DNA of 64,000 bases from Acetobacteraceae bacterium (GTDB lineage Bacteria > Pseudomonadota > Alphaproteobacteria > Acetobacterales > Acetobacteraceae). Each line of letters opens with the position of its first letter. Positions within the stretch are counted from its first letter, which is position 1. The notes beneath the pieces were generated by a model that was not told the DNA's origin, ran no database searches, and saw nothing but the letters and a program-made list of their open reading frames with translations. Where the stretch lies: the NCBI GenBank assembly GCA_030041255.1, contig JASHOF010000045.1:1-64000 (forward strand), given 5' to 3'. Both the position numbers and the translations under genes were made by a program. Of the stretch, positions 37,510 to 45,366 are shown in pieces.

Positions 37510-38466
37510 ATGCTCGTCCACATCGGCTACAACCTGCTGCAAGTCGCGGTGGTGATCGGATTCGCGCCCCTGGTGGAGGGGGTGCTGGCGCGGCTCAAGG
37601 AAATCGTTCAGTCCAAGCGCGGGCCGAGCATCTTCCAGCCGTACCGTGACCTCGCCAAGCTCCTGTGCAAGGACGAGATCGTCTCCCGCCGCAGCTCATG
37701 GATCTTTCGCACGGCACCGTACGTCGCCTTCACGGCGCCGGTCTTCGTCGCCCTTCTGATCCCCGTGCTGACACGATACCCGCTCTTCTTCGCTTTCATG
37801 GGCGATATGCTGGGGGTCGGGTTCGTGCTCGCATTCGGTGGCTTCTTTGTCGCGCTTGCGGCCGTGGATAGCGGCAATCCCTACGGGCCCATGGGCGCCA
37901 GCCGCACGCGCATGGTCGGTTTCCTGACCGAGCCCGTATTCCTGATCGTCTTCATGACCATTTCGCTCGTCGCCGGTTCCACCATTCCCTACATCGTGCA
38001 GGGCGAGTGGGTGCGCTCTTCAGCCGCGTTCTTCGCACCGTGGCACGTGCTCCTGGTGATTGCGTTCCTGCTGCTGATCCTCGCCGAGGACGGGCGGCTG
38101 CCGGTCGACAGCGCGAGCGGCCATTTCGAGCTGGCGATGATCGAGAAATCGAAGTCCCTGGAATACTCGGGTCGGGGTGCGGCACTCATGAAGTGGGGCG
38201 GCGCGATGAAGCTGTTCGTCCTGTTGGTCGTCTTCCTCAATGTGCTGGTCACCCCGTGGGGCCTGGCCGGCCCCGCGGACATATCGCTCGCGGGTGTTCT
38301 CCTCGCCGTGCCGCTGGTGCTGTTCAAGATGCTGATCTTTCTGGTCGTATTGGTCGTGATCGAATCCTCGCTTGCGAAGCTCCGCCTGTTCCGGATCTCG
38401 GAATTCACCGGTGCAGCCTTCGTCATCGCCGTGGTGGCGATGGTTTCCCGCTTGTTCGCCGCTTAG
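37510..38466 (+). CDS. Ehr/hydrogenase-4-like membrane subunit HyfC (NuoH homologue)
   Basis: A 318-residue integral membrane protein with about eight helices. The conserved cytoplasmic loops of the NuoH/HyfC family are visible: VQSKRGPSIFQPYRDLAKLL after the first helix, EDGRLPVDSASGHFELAMIEKS (acidic loop near the quinone/energy-coupling site) and LEYSGRGAALMKW. In complex I this subunit links the electron-transfer arm to the pumping arm. It is the first gene of a six-gene unit that ends at 45153; GTAGGA precedes the ATG. A frame open upstream to 37351 was not used. Confidence 0.9.
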   Translation: MLVHIGYNLLQVAVVIGFAPLVEGVLARLKEIVQSKRGPSIFQPYRDLAKLLCKDEIVSRRSSWIFRTAPYVAFTAPVFVALLIPVLTRYPLFFAFMGDMLGVGFVLAFGGFFVALAAVDSGNPYGPMGASRTRMVGFLTEPVFLIVFMTISLVAGSTIPYIVQGEWVRSSAAFFAPWHVLLVIAFLLLILAEDGRLPVDSASGHFELAMIEKSKSLEYSGRGAALMKWGGAMKLFVLLVVFLNVLVTPWGLAGPADISLAGVLLAVPLVLFKMLIFLVVLVVIESSLAKLRLFRISEFTGAAFVIAVVAMVSRLFAA

Positions 38467-38480
38467 CGGATCATACAGAG

Positions 38481-39155
38481 GTGCCCTCGACATCCCTGCT
38501 TCTCAGTATCGAAGCGCTGGCCGCCGGAGTCTTCCTGCTCACGGCGCTCGGAACGGTTGCGGCCCGCCAGCTTCTCACCTGCTTCCATCTCTTCGTCTGG
38601 CAATCCCTCCTCCTCAGCGCCTCGGCGGCATTGCTCGGGCTTGCCCTCTCTTCACCGCATCTCCTGGCCGTGGCTGCCATCACGCTCGCCACCAAGACCA
38701 TGCTGATCCCCTGGCTGCTGAGAAAGACCGTGCATGACGAGGTGTACCGCATTCGCGAGATCGACCAGGTTCTCAATATCCCGACCTCGCTCCTGCTGGC
38801 GCTTGCCTTGGCAGGCGTCGGTTACGTCTTTTTTGTCGAGATGCTGGGGGGCATGGCAGTTCCGGCCTATGCCCTGGTCAATCTGCCGATCGGCGTTGCC
38901 GTGCTGTTGCTCGGTGCGTTCACTCTCACGGTTCGCCGTGAGGCCGTCGCCCAACTGCTCGCCTTGCTGGTGGCCGAGAACGGGGTGTTCTTCGCCGGCA
39001 TCGCGATCGTTCCCAACCTGCCTGCGATCGCCGAATTGGCGGCAGCGGTGGATGTCCCGGTCTATACGCTCGTGGTCGGCCTCCTCACACGGCGGATCCA
39101 CAGCGAACTGGGCACGACAATGGTCGGCCGTCTGACTGCTCTCAGGGAGGATTAG
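38481..39155 (+). CDS. Ehr/hydrogenase-4-like membrane subunit HyfE (NuoK-like)
   Basis: A 224-residue protein with about six hydrophobic helices. It resembles HyfE: the N-terminal half includes ITLATKTMLIPWLLRKTVHDEVYRIRE, the C-terminal half VRREAVAQLLALLVAENGVFFAGI, whose Glu within a helix matches the NuoK-like ion-path Glu. GTG at 38481 is chosen, 14 bases after the previous stop; the initiation site is weak, so translational coupling is likely. The next gene starts five bases later behind an AGGGAGGA site. Confidence 0.85.
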   Translation: MPSTSLLLSIEALAAGVFLLTALGTVAARQLLTCFHLFVWQSLLLSASAALLGLALSSPHLLAVAAITLATKTMLIPWLLRKTVHDEVYRIREIDQVLNIPTSLLLALALAGVGYVFFVEMLGGMAVPAYALVNLPIGVAVLLLGAFTLTVRREAVAQLLALLVAENGVFFAGIAIVPNLPAIAELAAAVDVPVYTLVVGLLTRRIHSELGTTMVGRLTALRED

Positions 39156-39159
39156 CACC

Positions 39160-40629
39160 ATGCTGCTGGCCGCGATCCTGCTGGTCCCTGTCTGCACGAG
39201 CCTCGTCGTGCTCGTCTCGCCGTTCCGGCGGTGGGCCGGCTGGCTGACGATGCTGGCCATGGCCGCCACGCTCGCGCTGGCCGCGGCAGCAGTGCAGGCG
39301 ACCCTGGGGAGCGGGGCGGTCTCGGGCGCGGCCGGATGGCTCGTCTGCGATGGGCTCGGCGCACTGATCGTAGTACTCGTCGCATTCGTTGCCTTCACGG
39401 CAGCGGTCTATTCCAACGGCTACCTGCGCCGGCGGGCGTCGCATGCCCAGAACGATGATGGGGGGAGCTATTATCCCCTCTTCAACATCTTCGTCGCATC
39501 CATGCTGGCAGTGCCGCTGATGGCCAACGTCGCGCTGCTGTGGGTGGCGCTTGAGCTGACGACCCTGCTTTCGGCGTTCCTTGTCGGCTTCGAGAGCACG
39601 CCCGAAGCCTTGGAGGCGGCGTGGAAATACGCGATCCTGACCACCCTTGGCGCCATCATCGCGCTGCTCGGTGTCCTGATCCTCTACTGGGGGACACGGA
39701 TCGCCGGCGAGCAGGCGTTCACCTGGAACGAACTGATCGCCGCTGCCCCGGCGATGCCGCCGACCCTGGTCTGGCCGGCATTCCTGCTGATCCTGATCGG
39801 CTTCGGCACCAAGGTCGGCCTGGTGCCGATGCACACCTGGCTTCCGGACGCACATAGCCAGGCCCCGTCGCCCATCTGTGCGTTGTTGTCGGGCGTCGAG
39901 GTTTCGACGGCGCTCTACGTCATCCTGCGCCTCTTCGCGGTCCTGAGCCGTGTCCCCGGTTCCGAAGCCGGCCCGTGGTTCATCGTCTTCGGAGTGCTTT
40001 CGGTTGGCGTGGCAACGATCCTCATGGTCCAGGTTCGGGACTACAAGCGGATGTTCGCATTTTCGACCGTCGAGCACATGGGGATCATTCTGCTCGCCGT
40101 GGGCCTCGGCAGTGTCGATGCGCGTTTCGCTGCGGCCTACCAGATCACCGCTCATGCGCTCGCCAAGTCGTTCTGCTTTTTTGCTGCGGGCCTGATCGTC
40201 CTGGCGCTCGGCGAGCAGCGGATCGCCGCCGTCAGGGGGCTGGGGCGCCGGTCGCCGGTGGCCGCCGTCTCCTTCCTCGCGGGTGCCCTCGCCATCACCG
40301 GGATGCCCCCTTCCGCGGTCTTTGCGAGCGAGTTGCTGATCCTCAAGGCCGGTCTGGCCCGCGGACAATATCTCGTCGTCGGCTTCCTCGCACTGTTCAT
40401 CGTCATCGGCTTTGCCGCCATCATGCGGCACGCGACACGGATGACTTTCGGCAAAGAGGTCGATATGGCCGAGGCGCCCGTCGGCCGGCTCTGGTCGGCT
40501 GGTGCCGCGCCCGCCTCCTGCCTCACGGCGCTCGTAATCACGGCAATACCGCTGGTGGTATTCGGACTGTGCATGCCGGCCGGGCTTGCCGGGCTGCTCA
40601 ATCTGGCCGGCACGGCGATGGGCAGGTAA
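39160..40629 (+). CDS. Ehr/hydrogenase-4-like antiporter subunit HyfF (NuoN/NuoL family)
   Basis: A 489-residue proton-antiporter-like membrane protein with about 14 helices. The family's pumping residues are present: Glu132 in LWVALELTTLLSAFLVG, Lys218 in GFGTKVGLVPMHTWLPDAHS, and a further Lys in VRDYKRMFAFSTVEHMG. The APSPICALLSGV segment is typical of HyfF and related proteins. The subunit is thus likely competent for ion translocation. It lies between HyfE-like and the large-subunit gene in the six-gene unit. Confidence 0.9.
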   Translation: MLLAAILLVPVCTSLVVLVSPFRRWAGWLTMLAMAATLALAAAAVQATLGSGAVSGAAGWLVCDGLGALIVVLVAFVAFTAAVYSNGYLRRRASHAQNDDGGSYYPLFNIFVASMLAVPLMANVALLWVALELTTLLSAFLVGFESTPEALEAAWKYAILTTLGAIIALLGVLILYWGTRIAGEQAFTWNELIAAAPAMPPTLVWPAFLLILIGFGTKVGLVPMHTWLPDAHSQAPSPICALLSGVEVSTALYVILRLFAVLSRVPGSEAGPWFIVFGVLSVGVATILMVQVRDYKRMFAFSTVEHMGIILLAVGLGSVDARFAAAYQITAHALAKSFCFFAAGLIVLALGEQRIAAVRGLGRRSPVAAVSFLAGALAITGMPPSAVFASELLILKAGLARGQYLVVGFLALFIVIGFAAIMRHATRMTFGKEVDMAEAPVGRLWSAGAAPASCLTALVITAIPLVVFGLCMPAGLAGLLNLAGTAMGR

Positions 40630-40639
40630 GACCGCCATC

Positions 40640-42241
40640 ATGGACGAGAGCGTCGCTGCCCCCGTGACCGGTTCCTCCGCACTCGCTGCCTTCGGTGAAG
40701 AAACCTGGCAGGGGCGAGTGCGCGTCGAGCAGGTCGGCAGTACGTATGTGCTTCATTGCGCTGTCGGCAATCTGGCAGGTCTTTGTGAGCGGTTGATGAG
40801 CGGCGGTGAGCACATGTTCGCGACACTCGTCGTCGAAGACGAGAGTGTGCAGTGGCTTTTGACCTACGTCTTTTATCCGGTCAAAGGTGGTGCCTTCACG
40901 CACGTCGTCATCCGCCAACCGATCTCGGAACGGCACCTGCCCTCGATCGCCGCGGTCGTTCCGGCCGCGGACTGGCACGAGCGCGAGGCAGCCGATCTGT
41001 TCGGACTGGTGTTCGACGGGCATCCGCGCCTTGGCGCGTTCGTTCTGCACGACGGCTGGTCGAAAAGCGCCCAGCCGATGCGACACGGGTTCGATATCCG
41101 CGATCGGAGTTCCATACCCACCAGGCGTGACGTTCCCGAGCCTAACCGGAGCCTCGATGCACCGGGCTCCTTCTCGATGCCGGTCGGTCCCGTCTTTTCC
41201 GACCTCGCCGAATCGGCCCATTTCCGGATCGAGACGCTGGGTGAGGATGTGAGCCGGATCGCAATCCGGTTCTTCTACAAGTACCGCGCCGTCGAGAAGC
41301 TGGCCGAGGGGCAACCGGTCGACCGGGCCTTGCTGCTGGCAGAGCGGTTCTCCGGCGCGGCGGCTTTCGCGCATGGCCTCGCCTTCTGCCAGGCCATCGA
41401 AGACATCGCCCACCTCACGGTCCCGCCGCGCGCCATGGTGTTGCGTGCCATGCTGGCGGAGCTCGAGCGGTTGCGCAGCCACGCGGCGACCATCACCGGC
41501 ATCTGCAATTCGACCGCGCTTGCCGTCGCGACCAGCCAGGCAGCAATGATCGAAGAGGATCTGCTGAGACTTTCGGCGGTAGCAAGCGGGCACCGCTACC
41601 TGTTCGGGATGGTCACGCCCGGTGGGCTCGCCATCGATCTTCCCGACGAACTTTGCCGGCAGACCGCGGCCGAGGCGGAGGTGATCGCTCGTCGCATGGC
41701 GCGGCTGCATCGGCTGCTGCGCCAGTCGAGCAGCTTTCTCGACCGGCTGGAGGAGGTGGGCGCCACCTCCAGCGCGGCGGCCACGCTGCTCGGACTGGTC
41801 GGGCCCATTGCCCGCGCATCCGGCGTCGCGCGGGATATCAGGGTCCTGTTTCCCTATGCTGCCTACAGGGAATATCCGCCGCACGTTCCGATCGAGGTGC
41901 AGGGCGACGGTTATGCGAGACTCAGAGTATTGTTTCGCGAGGCGGCGGAGTCGGCAGCGCTGATGGCGCGACTGGCCGCCCGGATCCCTGGCGGACCGGC
42001 CTCTCTCGCCGATATCGGACTGTGCCAGGGCGCTGCGCTCGGCGCTGTCGAAGCGCCGCTCGGCGCCGCGTTCCATTGGGTTCGTCTCGGCGCGGACGGC
42101 CGTGTGCTGCGCTACCGCATCGCTCCGCCCTCGTTTGCCAACTGGCCCGGTTTCCAGTTTGCAGCAGAGGAATTCGCGTTCCAGGACTTTCCGATCATCC
42201 TCGCGACATTCGGCCTCTCCAACGCCGAATCTGACCGATAG
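40640..42241 (+). CDS. Ehr-type large subunit (HycE/HyfG-like, NuoC-NuoD fusion) without NiFe ligands
   Basis: A 533-residue soluble subunit. The N-terminal ~170 residues form the 30-kDa (NuoC) domain with HEREAADLFGLVFDGHPRL; the rest is the 49-kDa (NuoD/large hydrogenase) domain, with AESAHFRIETLGEDV and YKYRAVEKLAEGQ. In NiFe hydrogenases the ligands lie in RVCGIC and DPCxxC. Here they read ERFSGAAAFAHG (Ser238 and Ala241 in place of Cys) and QDFPIILATFG (residues 515-525, no Cys). Hydrogen chemistry is therefore not expected. The subunit resembles Ehr complexes, which sit between hydrogenases and complex I. Confidence 0.9.
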   Translation: MDESVAAPVTGSSALAAFGEETWQGRVRVEQVGSTYVLHCAVGNLAGLCERLMSGGEHMFATLVVEDESVQWLLTYVFYPVKGGAFTHVVIRQPISERHLPSIAAVVPAADWHEREAADLFGLVFDGHPRLGAFVLHDGWSKSAQPMRHGFDIRDRSSIPTRRDVPEPNRSLDAPGSFSMPVGPVFSDLAESAHFRIETLGEDVSRIAIRFFYKYRAVEKLAEGQPVDRALLLAERFSGAAAFAHGLAFCQAIEDIAHLTVPPRAMVLRAMLAELERLRSHAATITGICNSTALAVATSQAAMIEEDLLRLSAVASGHRYLFGMVTPGGLAIDLPDELCRQTAAEAEVIARRMARLHRLLRQSSSFLDRLEEVGATSSAAATLLGLVGPIARASGVARDIRVLFPYAAYREYPPHVPIEVQGDGYARLRVLFREAAESAALMARLAARIPGGPASLADIGLCQGAALGAVEAPLGAAFHWVRLGADGRVLRYRIAPPSFANWPGFQFAAEEFAFQDFPIILATFGLSNAESDR

Positions 42242-42250
42242 GAATCGGCA

Positions 42251-43006
42251 ATGACGAAATGGGTCTGGGAAGGTCTGACCAGCGGGATCCGGACCACCCG
42301 CTATCCCGCGCGCGAGGAACACACCCCCGGCGTTTCACCGGGGCGGCCGCGCGCACGACAAGGGAACGAGGCCAGCCGCAACGCCTTGGCAGGCGACTGC
42401 CCGACCGATGCCATCACCGCCGGCGAAGACGGTAGCGCCATCGATTACCGGCACTGCATCCACTGCCTCCGCTGCTCGCGAACCACTTCGCCTGCCGTCG
42501 ATTGGGAATCCGGTTACGAATGGGCCGCCGAGGCTGAAATGGCCCGGGTCGCACATCGGCTCGGCCGCTTCTTCCACCGCTCGCTCAACATTCGTTTCGT
42601 CGATGCCGGCGCCTGTGGCGCCTGCATGGGCGAGGTGCGGCAGATCAACAGTCCCTACTACAACATACATCGGCTCGGCTTCTTTCTCACGCCGACCCCG
42701 CGCAATGCCGATATCCTGCTGGTCGCAGGCCCGGTCACGCTGCCGATGCAGCAGGCGTTGCGCGACACCTACGAGGCCATGCCGCCACCCAAGCGCGTGG
42801 TTGCGATGGGGGTTTGCGCTCTTTCCGGCGGTGTGTTCGGAAGCGGCGCGGCTGTGGCAGGCGGCCTGAACGATGTGCTGCCGGTGGATGTGATGATTCC
42901 CGGTTGTCCGCCCCCGCCGCTTGCCATTCTCCACGGGCTCCTGGTGGCGGTGGAGCGGAAGCCGCCCCAGCCCCTGATTTCTCCCTCCGGCGGATCCTCT
43001 CCGTGA
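42251..43006 (+). CDS. Ehr-type small subunit (HyfI/NuoB-like) with fused half-ferredoxin
   Basis: A 251-residue iron-sulfur protein. The C-terminal ~140 residues are the NuoB/HycG domain with proximal [4Fe-4S] (N2-like) ligands Cys122, Cys125, Cys189 and Cys219 (GACGACMGE, GVCALSGG, PGCPPPP). The N-terminal part has Cys50-Pro-Thr-Asp-Ala-Ile and then Cys69-x2-Cys72-x2-Cys75: in order and spacing these are the four ligands of the second cluster of a bacterial 2[4Fe-4S] ferredoxin, with the first cluster missing. No separate NuoI/HyfH gene exists in the operon, so this fused piece probably replaces it. TAGGAATCGG precedes the ATG; the stop overlaps the next GTG. Confidence 0.9.
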   Translation: MTKWVWEGLTSGIRTTRYPAREEHTPGVSPGRPRARQGNEASRNALAGDCPTDAITAGEDGSAIDYRHCIHCLRCSRTTSPAVDWESGYEWAAEAEMARVAHRLGRFFHRSLNIRFVDAGACGACMGEVRQINSPYYNIHRLGFFLTPTPRNADILLVAGPVTLPMQQALRDTYEAMPPPKRVVAMGVCALSGGVFGSGAAVAGGLNDVLPVDVMIPGCPPPPLAILHGLLVAVERKPPQPLISPSGGSSP

Positions 43007-45153
43007 ACGCCATCCAGATCCCGCTTGTCGCGTACTTTTTGCTGGCGGCAACAGGCGCGATTGCCGCGGTATTTGTTTCCGCTGAGCGCAATCCGCCGGT
43101 TCTCGCGGCCCTGGGTGCCGCTTCTTCGGTGGCGCTGATCGCCGCCGGCGGAACTTGCCTCGTTCTGGACACGTCGGCCACCTTCGCCGCCTGGCAGTTC
43201 TTACCGTTCGGGACAATCCGTTTCGGAGTGGACCCTCTGTCGGCACTGTTCGTTCTCATCACCGGCGCGGTTGCGCTGCCTGTTTCCATCTTCTCCTGCG
43301 CTTATCTCCGGCGCTACCAGGAGGAATACAGCCTCGGCTATTTCGGCGTGCTGTACCACCTGTTCCTGGCTGCCATCGTACTCGTGCTGCTCGCGCGCGA
43401 CATCTTCTCGTTCCTGGTCGCCTGGGAGCTGATGTCGGTTCTGAGCTATCTGCTCGTCGCCTATGAAAACGACAATGATGATTCGGCGCAGGCTACCTTT
43501 GTCATGCTCGCCATGAGCGAAGCGGGGATGATCCTGGCCGCCGGTGCCCTTCTGCTGCTTGCCAACGGTGCGGGATCGACCGATTTTGCGGCGATCCGCA
43601 CGACTGCCTCCGGACTTGATCCGGGCATCCGCTGGGCCGTCTTCCTGCTTTCCTTCATCGGATTCGCGGTGAAGGCCGGGCTGGTTCCGGTCAATAGCTG
43701 GCTGCCGCGGGCACACCCGGTGGCGCCGACGAATGTCTCGGCGCTGCTCTCGGCGGTGATGGTCAATCTGGGAATCTATGGGATCGTGCTCGTCAACCTC
43801 CGCCTGATGCCGCCGAGGGGCACGGCAGCCGGCGCATTGGTACTGGCGGTGGGCAGCATTTCGGCGCTGATCGGAATCCTCTACGCCACGATCGAATCGG
43901 AGCTGAAGAGACTGCTTGCGCACAGCACGATCGAGAATATGGGAATCGTCGCCGCCATGCTCGGTGCGGCGATGGTCTTTCTGGCCGAGGGTGACGGCCT
44001 GCCGGCTGCGCTCGCTCTGGTCGCGGCTTTTTATCACCTGGCAAACCACTCGCTTTACAAGGCGCTGCTGTTCACCGGCACGGGCGCTGCCCAGACCGGA
44101 AGCGGCACTCGCGACCTCGACCGGATGGGTGGCCTGATCCATCGCATGCCAGCGACGGCACTGCTTTTCCTCGCTGGCGTGCTGGCGATTTCGGCGCTGC
44201 CGCCGTTCAACGGGTTCGTCAGCGAATGGCTCGCATTGCAATCGGTCCTCCGCTCCGTCGTTCTCGCATCGAAGCCGCTCCGCCTCGTCTTTGCGTTGTC
44301 CGGCGCTTTGCTCGCGCTCACCGCGGGACTTGCGATCACCTGTTTCGTCAAGGTGTTCGCCATGGGCTTCCTGGGCATCCCGCGCACACGCGAGGCGGCA
44401 CGTGCCACCGAGGCGCCGGTGGCGATGCGCGTGGCAATGGGCCTGCTCGCCGCCGCCTGCTTCCTGCTTGGGATCTTGCCGACCTTTGTGATCCCGGAGT
44501 TCGACCACGTCGTGCGCGAGCTGGGAAGATCGAGCGCGACCGCCGCGCTGGTCCCGCCGTTTTTCCAGGTCGGTGCAGGTGGCGGCCACGGGTTGAGCGC
44601 TGCATTCGTGAGCGACTTCCACGCGATCGGCGCTCAGGTAGGAAAGGGATTGGTACCGGGGCGTGGGCTGGTCCTCCTGCTGCAGGGAGGCGCGAGCAAT
44701 CCGGTCGTGTTTGCGATTTCACCTGCGTACACCGTGATCGTGTTCCCCATCCTGCTCGGGCTGGTCTTCGCCATCTTCCGCCTGCTGACGCTCGGGCGGC
44801 GGATGGCGCGCCGCGCCGTCTGGGTCGGCGGGCTCGCTCACTTCGTCCCGGCACTCACCTACACGGCCACCGGTTTTGCCAACCCGGTGCGCGTCATCTT
44901 CCGGGCGGTACTGCGGCCCACCATGAACGAGCAGACGATCGAGGAAATGCCGGCGTTCTTCCGACCGACGGTACATCGCGAAATGCAGGAGATTCATGTC
45001 GTCGATCGGCTGCTCCTCGGCCCTGTGGCGGTGTGTCTCAGGGGCCTCGCGAGTACGTTGAGACGCATGCACAGCGGTTCGGTCAATCTTTATGCGGTCT
45101 ACGTGCTGGCGACCCTGCTCGTTGCATTCGCGATCTGGGCAGGAATCCGCTGA
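43003..45153 (+). CDS. Ehr/hydrogenase-4-like antiporter subunit HyfB (NuoL family)
   Basis: A 716-residue membrane protein, about 16 helices, with the NuoL/HyfB pumping residues Glu142 (VAWELMSVLSYLL) and Lys224 (GFAVKAGLVPVNSWLPRAHP) plus ESELKRLLAHSTIENMG and AFYHLANHSLYKALLF. The last ~120 residues are an amphipathic extension as in HyfB. GTG at 43003 overlaps the previous stop (GTGA). It is the last gene of the unit; downstream 213 bases separate it from a convergent polyferredoxin gene. With HyfF-like it gives the complex two antiporter-type subunits. Confidence 0.9.
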   Translation: MNAIQIPLVAYFLLAATGAIAAVFVSAERNPPVLAALGAASSVALIAAGGTCLVLDTSATFAAWQFLPFGTIRFGVDPLSALFVLITGAVALPVSIFSCAYLRRYQEEYSLGYFGVLYHLFLAAIVLVLLARDIFSFLVAWELMSVLSYLLVAYENDNDDSAQATFVMLAMSEAGMILAAGALLLLANGAGSTDFAAIRTTASGLDPGIRWAVFLLSFIGFAVKAGLVPVNSWLPRAHPVAPTNVSALLSAVMVNLGIYGIVLVNLRLMPPRGTAAGALVLAVGSISALIGILYATIESELKRLLAHSTIENMGIVAAMLGAAMVFLAEGDGLPAALALVAAFYHLANHSLYKALLFTGTGAAQTGSGTRDLDRMGGLIHRMPATALLFLAGVLAISALPPFNGFVSEWLALQSVLRSVVLASKPLRLVFALSGALLALTAGLAITCFVKVFAMGFLGIPRTREAARATEAPVAMRVAMGLLAAACFLLGILPTFVIPEFDHVVRELGRSSATAALVPPFFQVGAGGGHGLSAAFVSDFHAIGAQVGKGLVPGRGLVLLLQGGASNPVVFAISPAYTVIVFPILLGLVFAIFRLLTLGRRMARRAVWVGGLAHFVPALTYTATGFANPVRVIFRAVLRPTMNEQTIEEMPAFFRPTVHREMQEIHVVDRLLLGPVAVCLRGLASTLRRMHSGSVNLYAVYVLATLLVAFAIWAGIR

Positions 45154-45366
45154 GATAAAGCAGTTGGAGGCGAGCCGGCTGCGGCAGGTGCAGCGATTCT
45201 TCAACGAATGGCACTCGCACCGCAATGCGGGCAAATGTGGGAGGACGTCAGATCTGGCCGTGGCTTCTACCGGGGGTATGGGCCGATACCGCAGATACGC
45301 GATCCGAAGGTACGAAGAGAGCTGAAGAAAGATGAGACGATCCGTGCCCACGTTGAGATGCAGGCG

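Noticed and set aside
41342-42241. Group 4 NiFe hydrogenase (formate hydrogenlyase) annotation for the 37.5-45.2 kb unit.
   Set aside because: The four metal-ligand cysteines of the large subunit are missing and no maturation genes are present.
45155-45366. Short zinc-ribbon-like reading (ICPHCGASAIR) on the minus strand and a 102-codon frame on the plus strand (45208-45516).
   Set aside because: The CPHCG piece lies in a frame closed by stops on both sides within 21 codons and lacks a start. The plus-strand frame overlaps the polyferredoxin gene antisense and matches no family. Possibly a gene relic, but not supportable.
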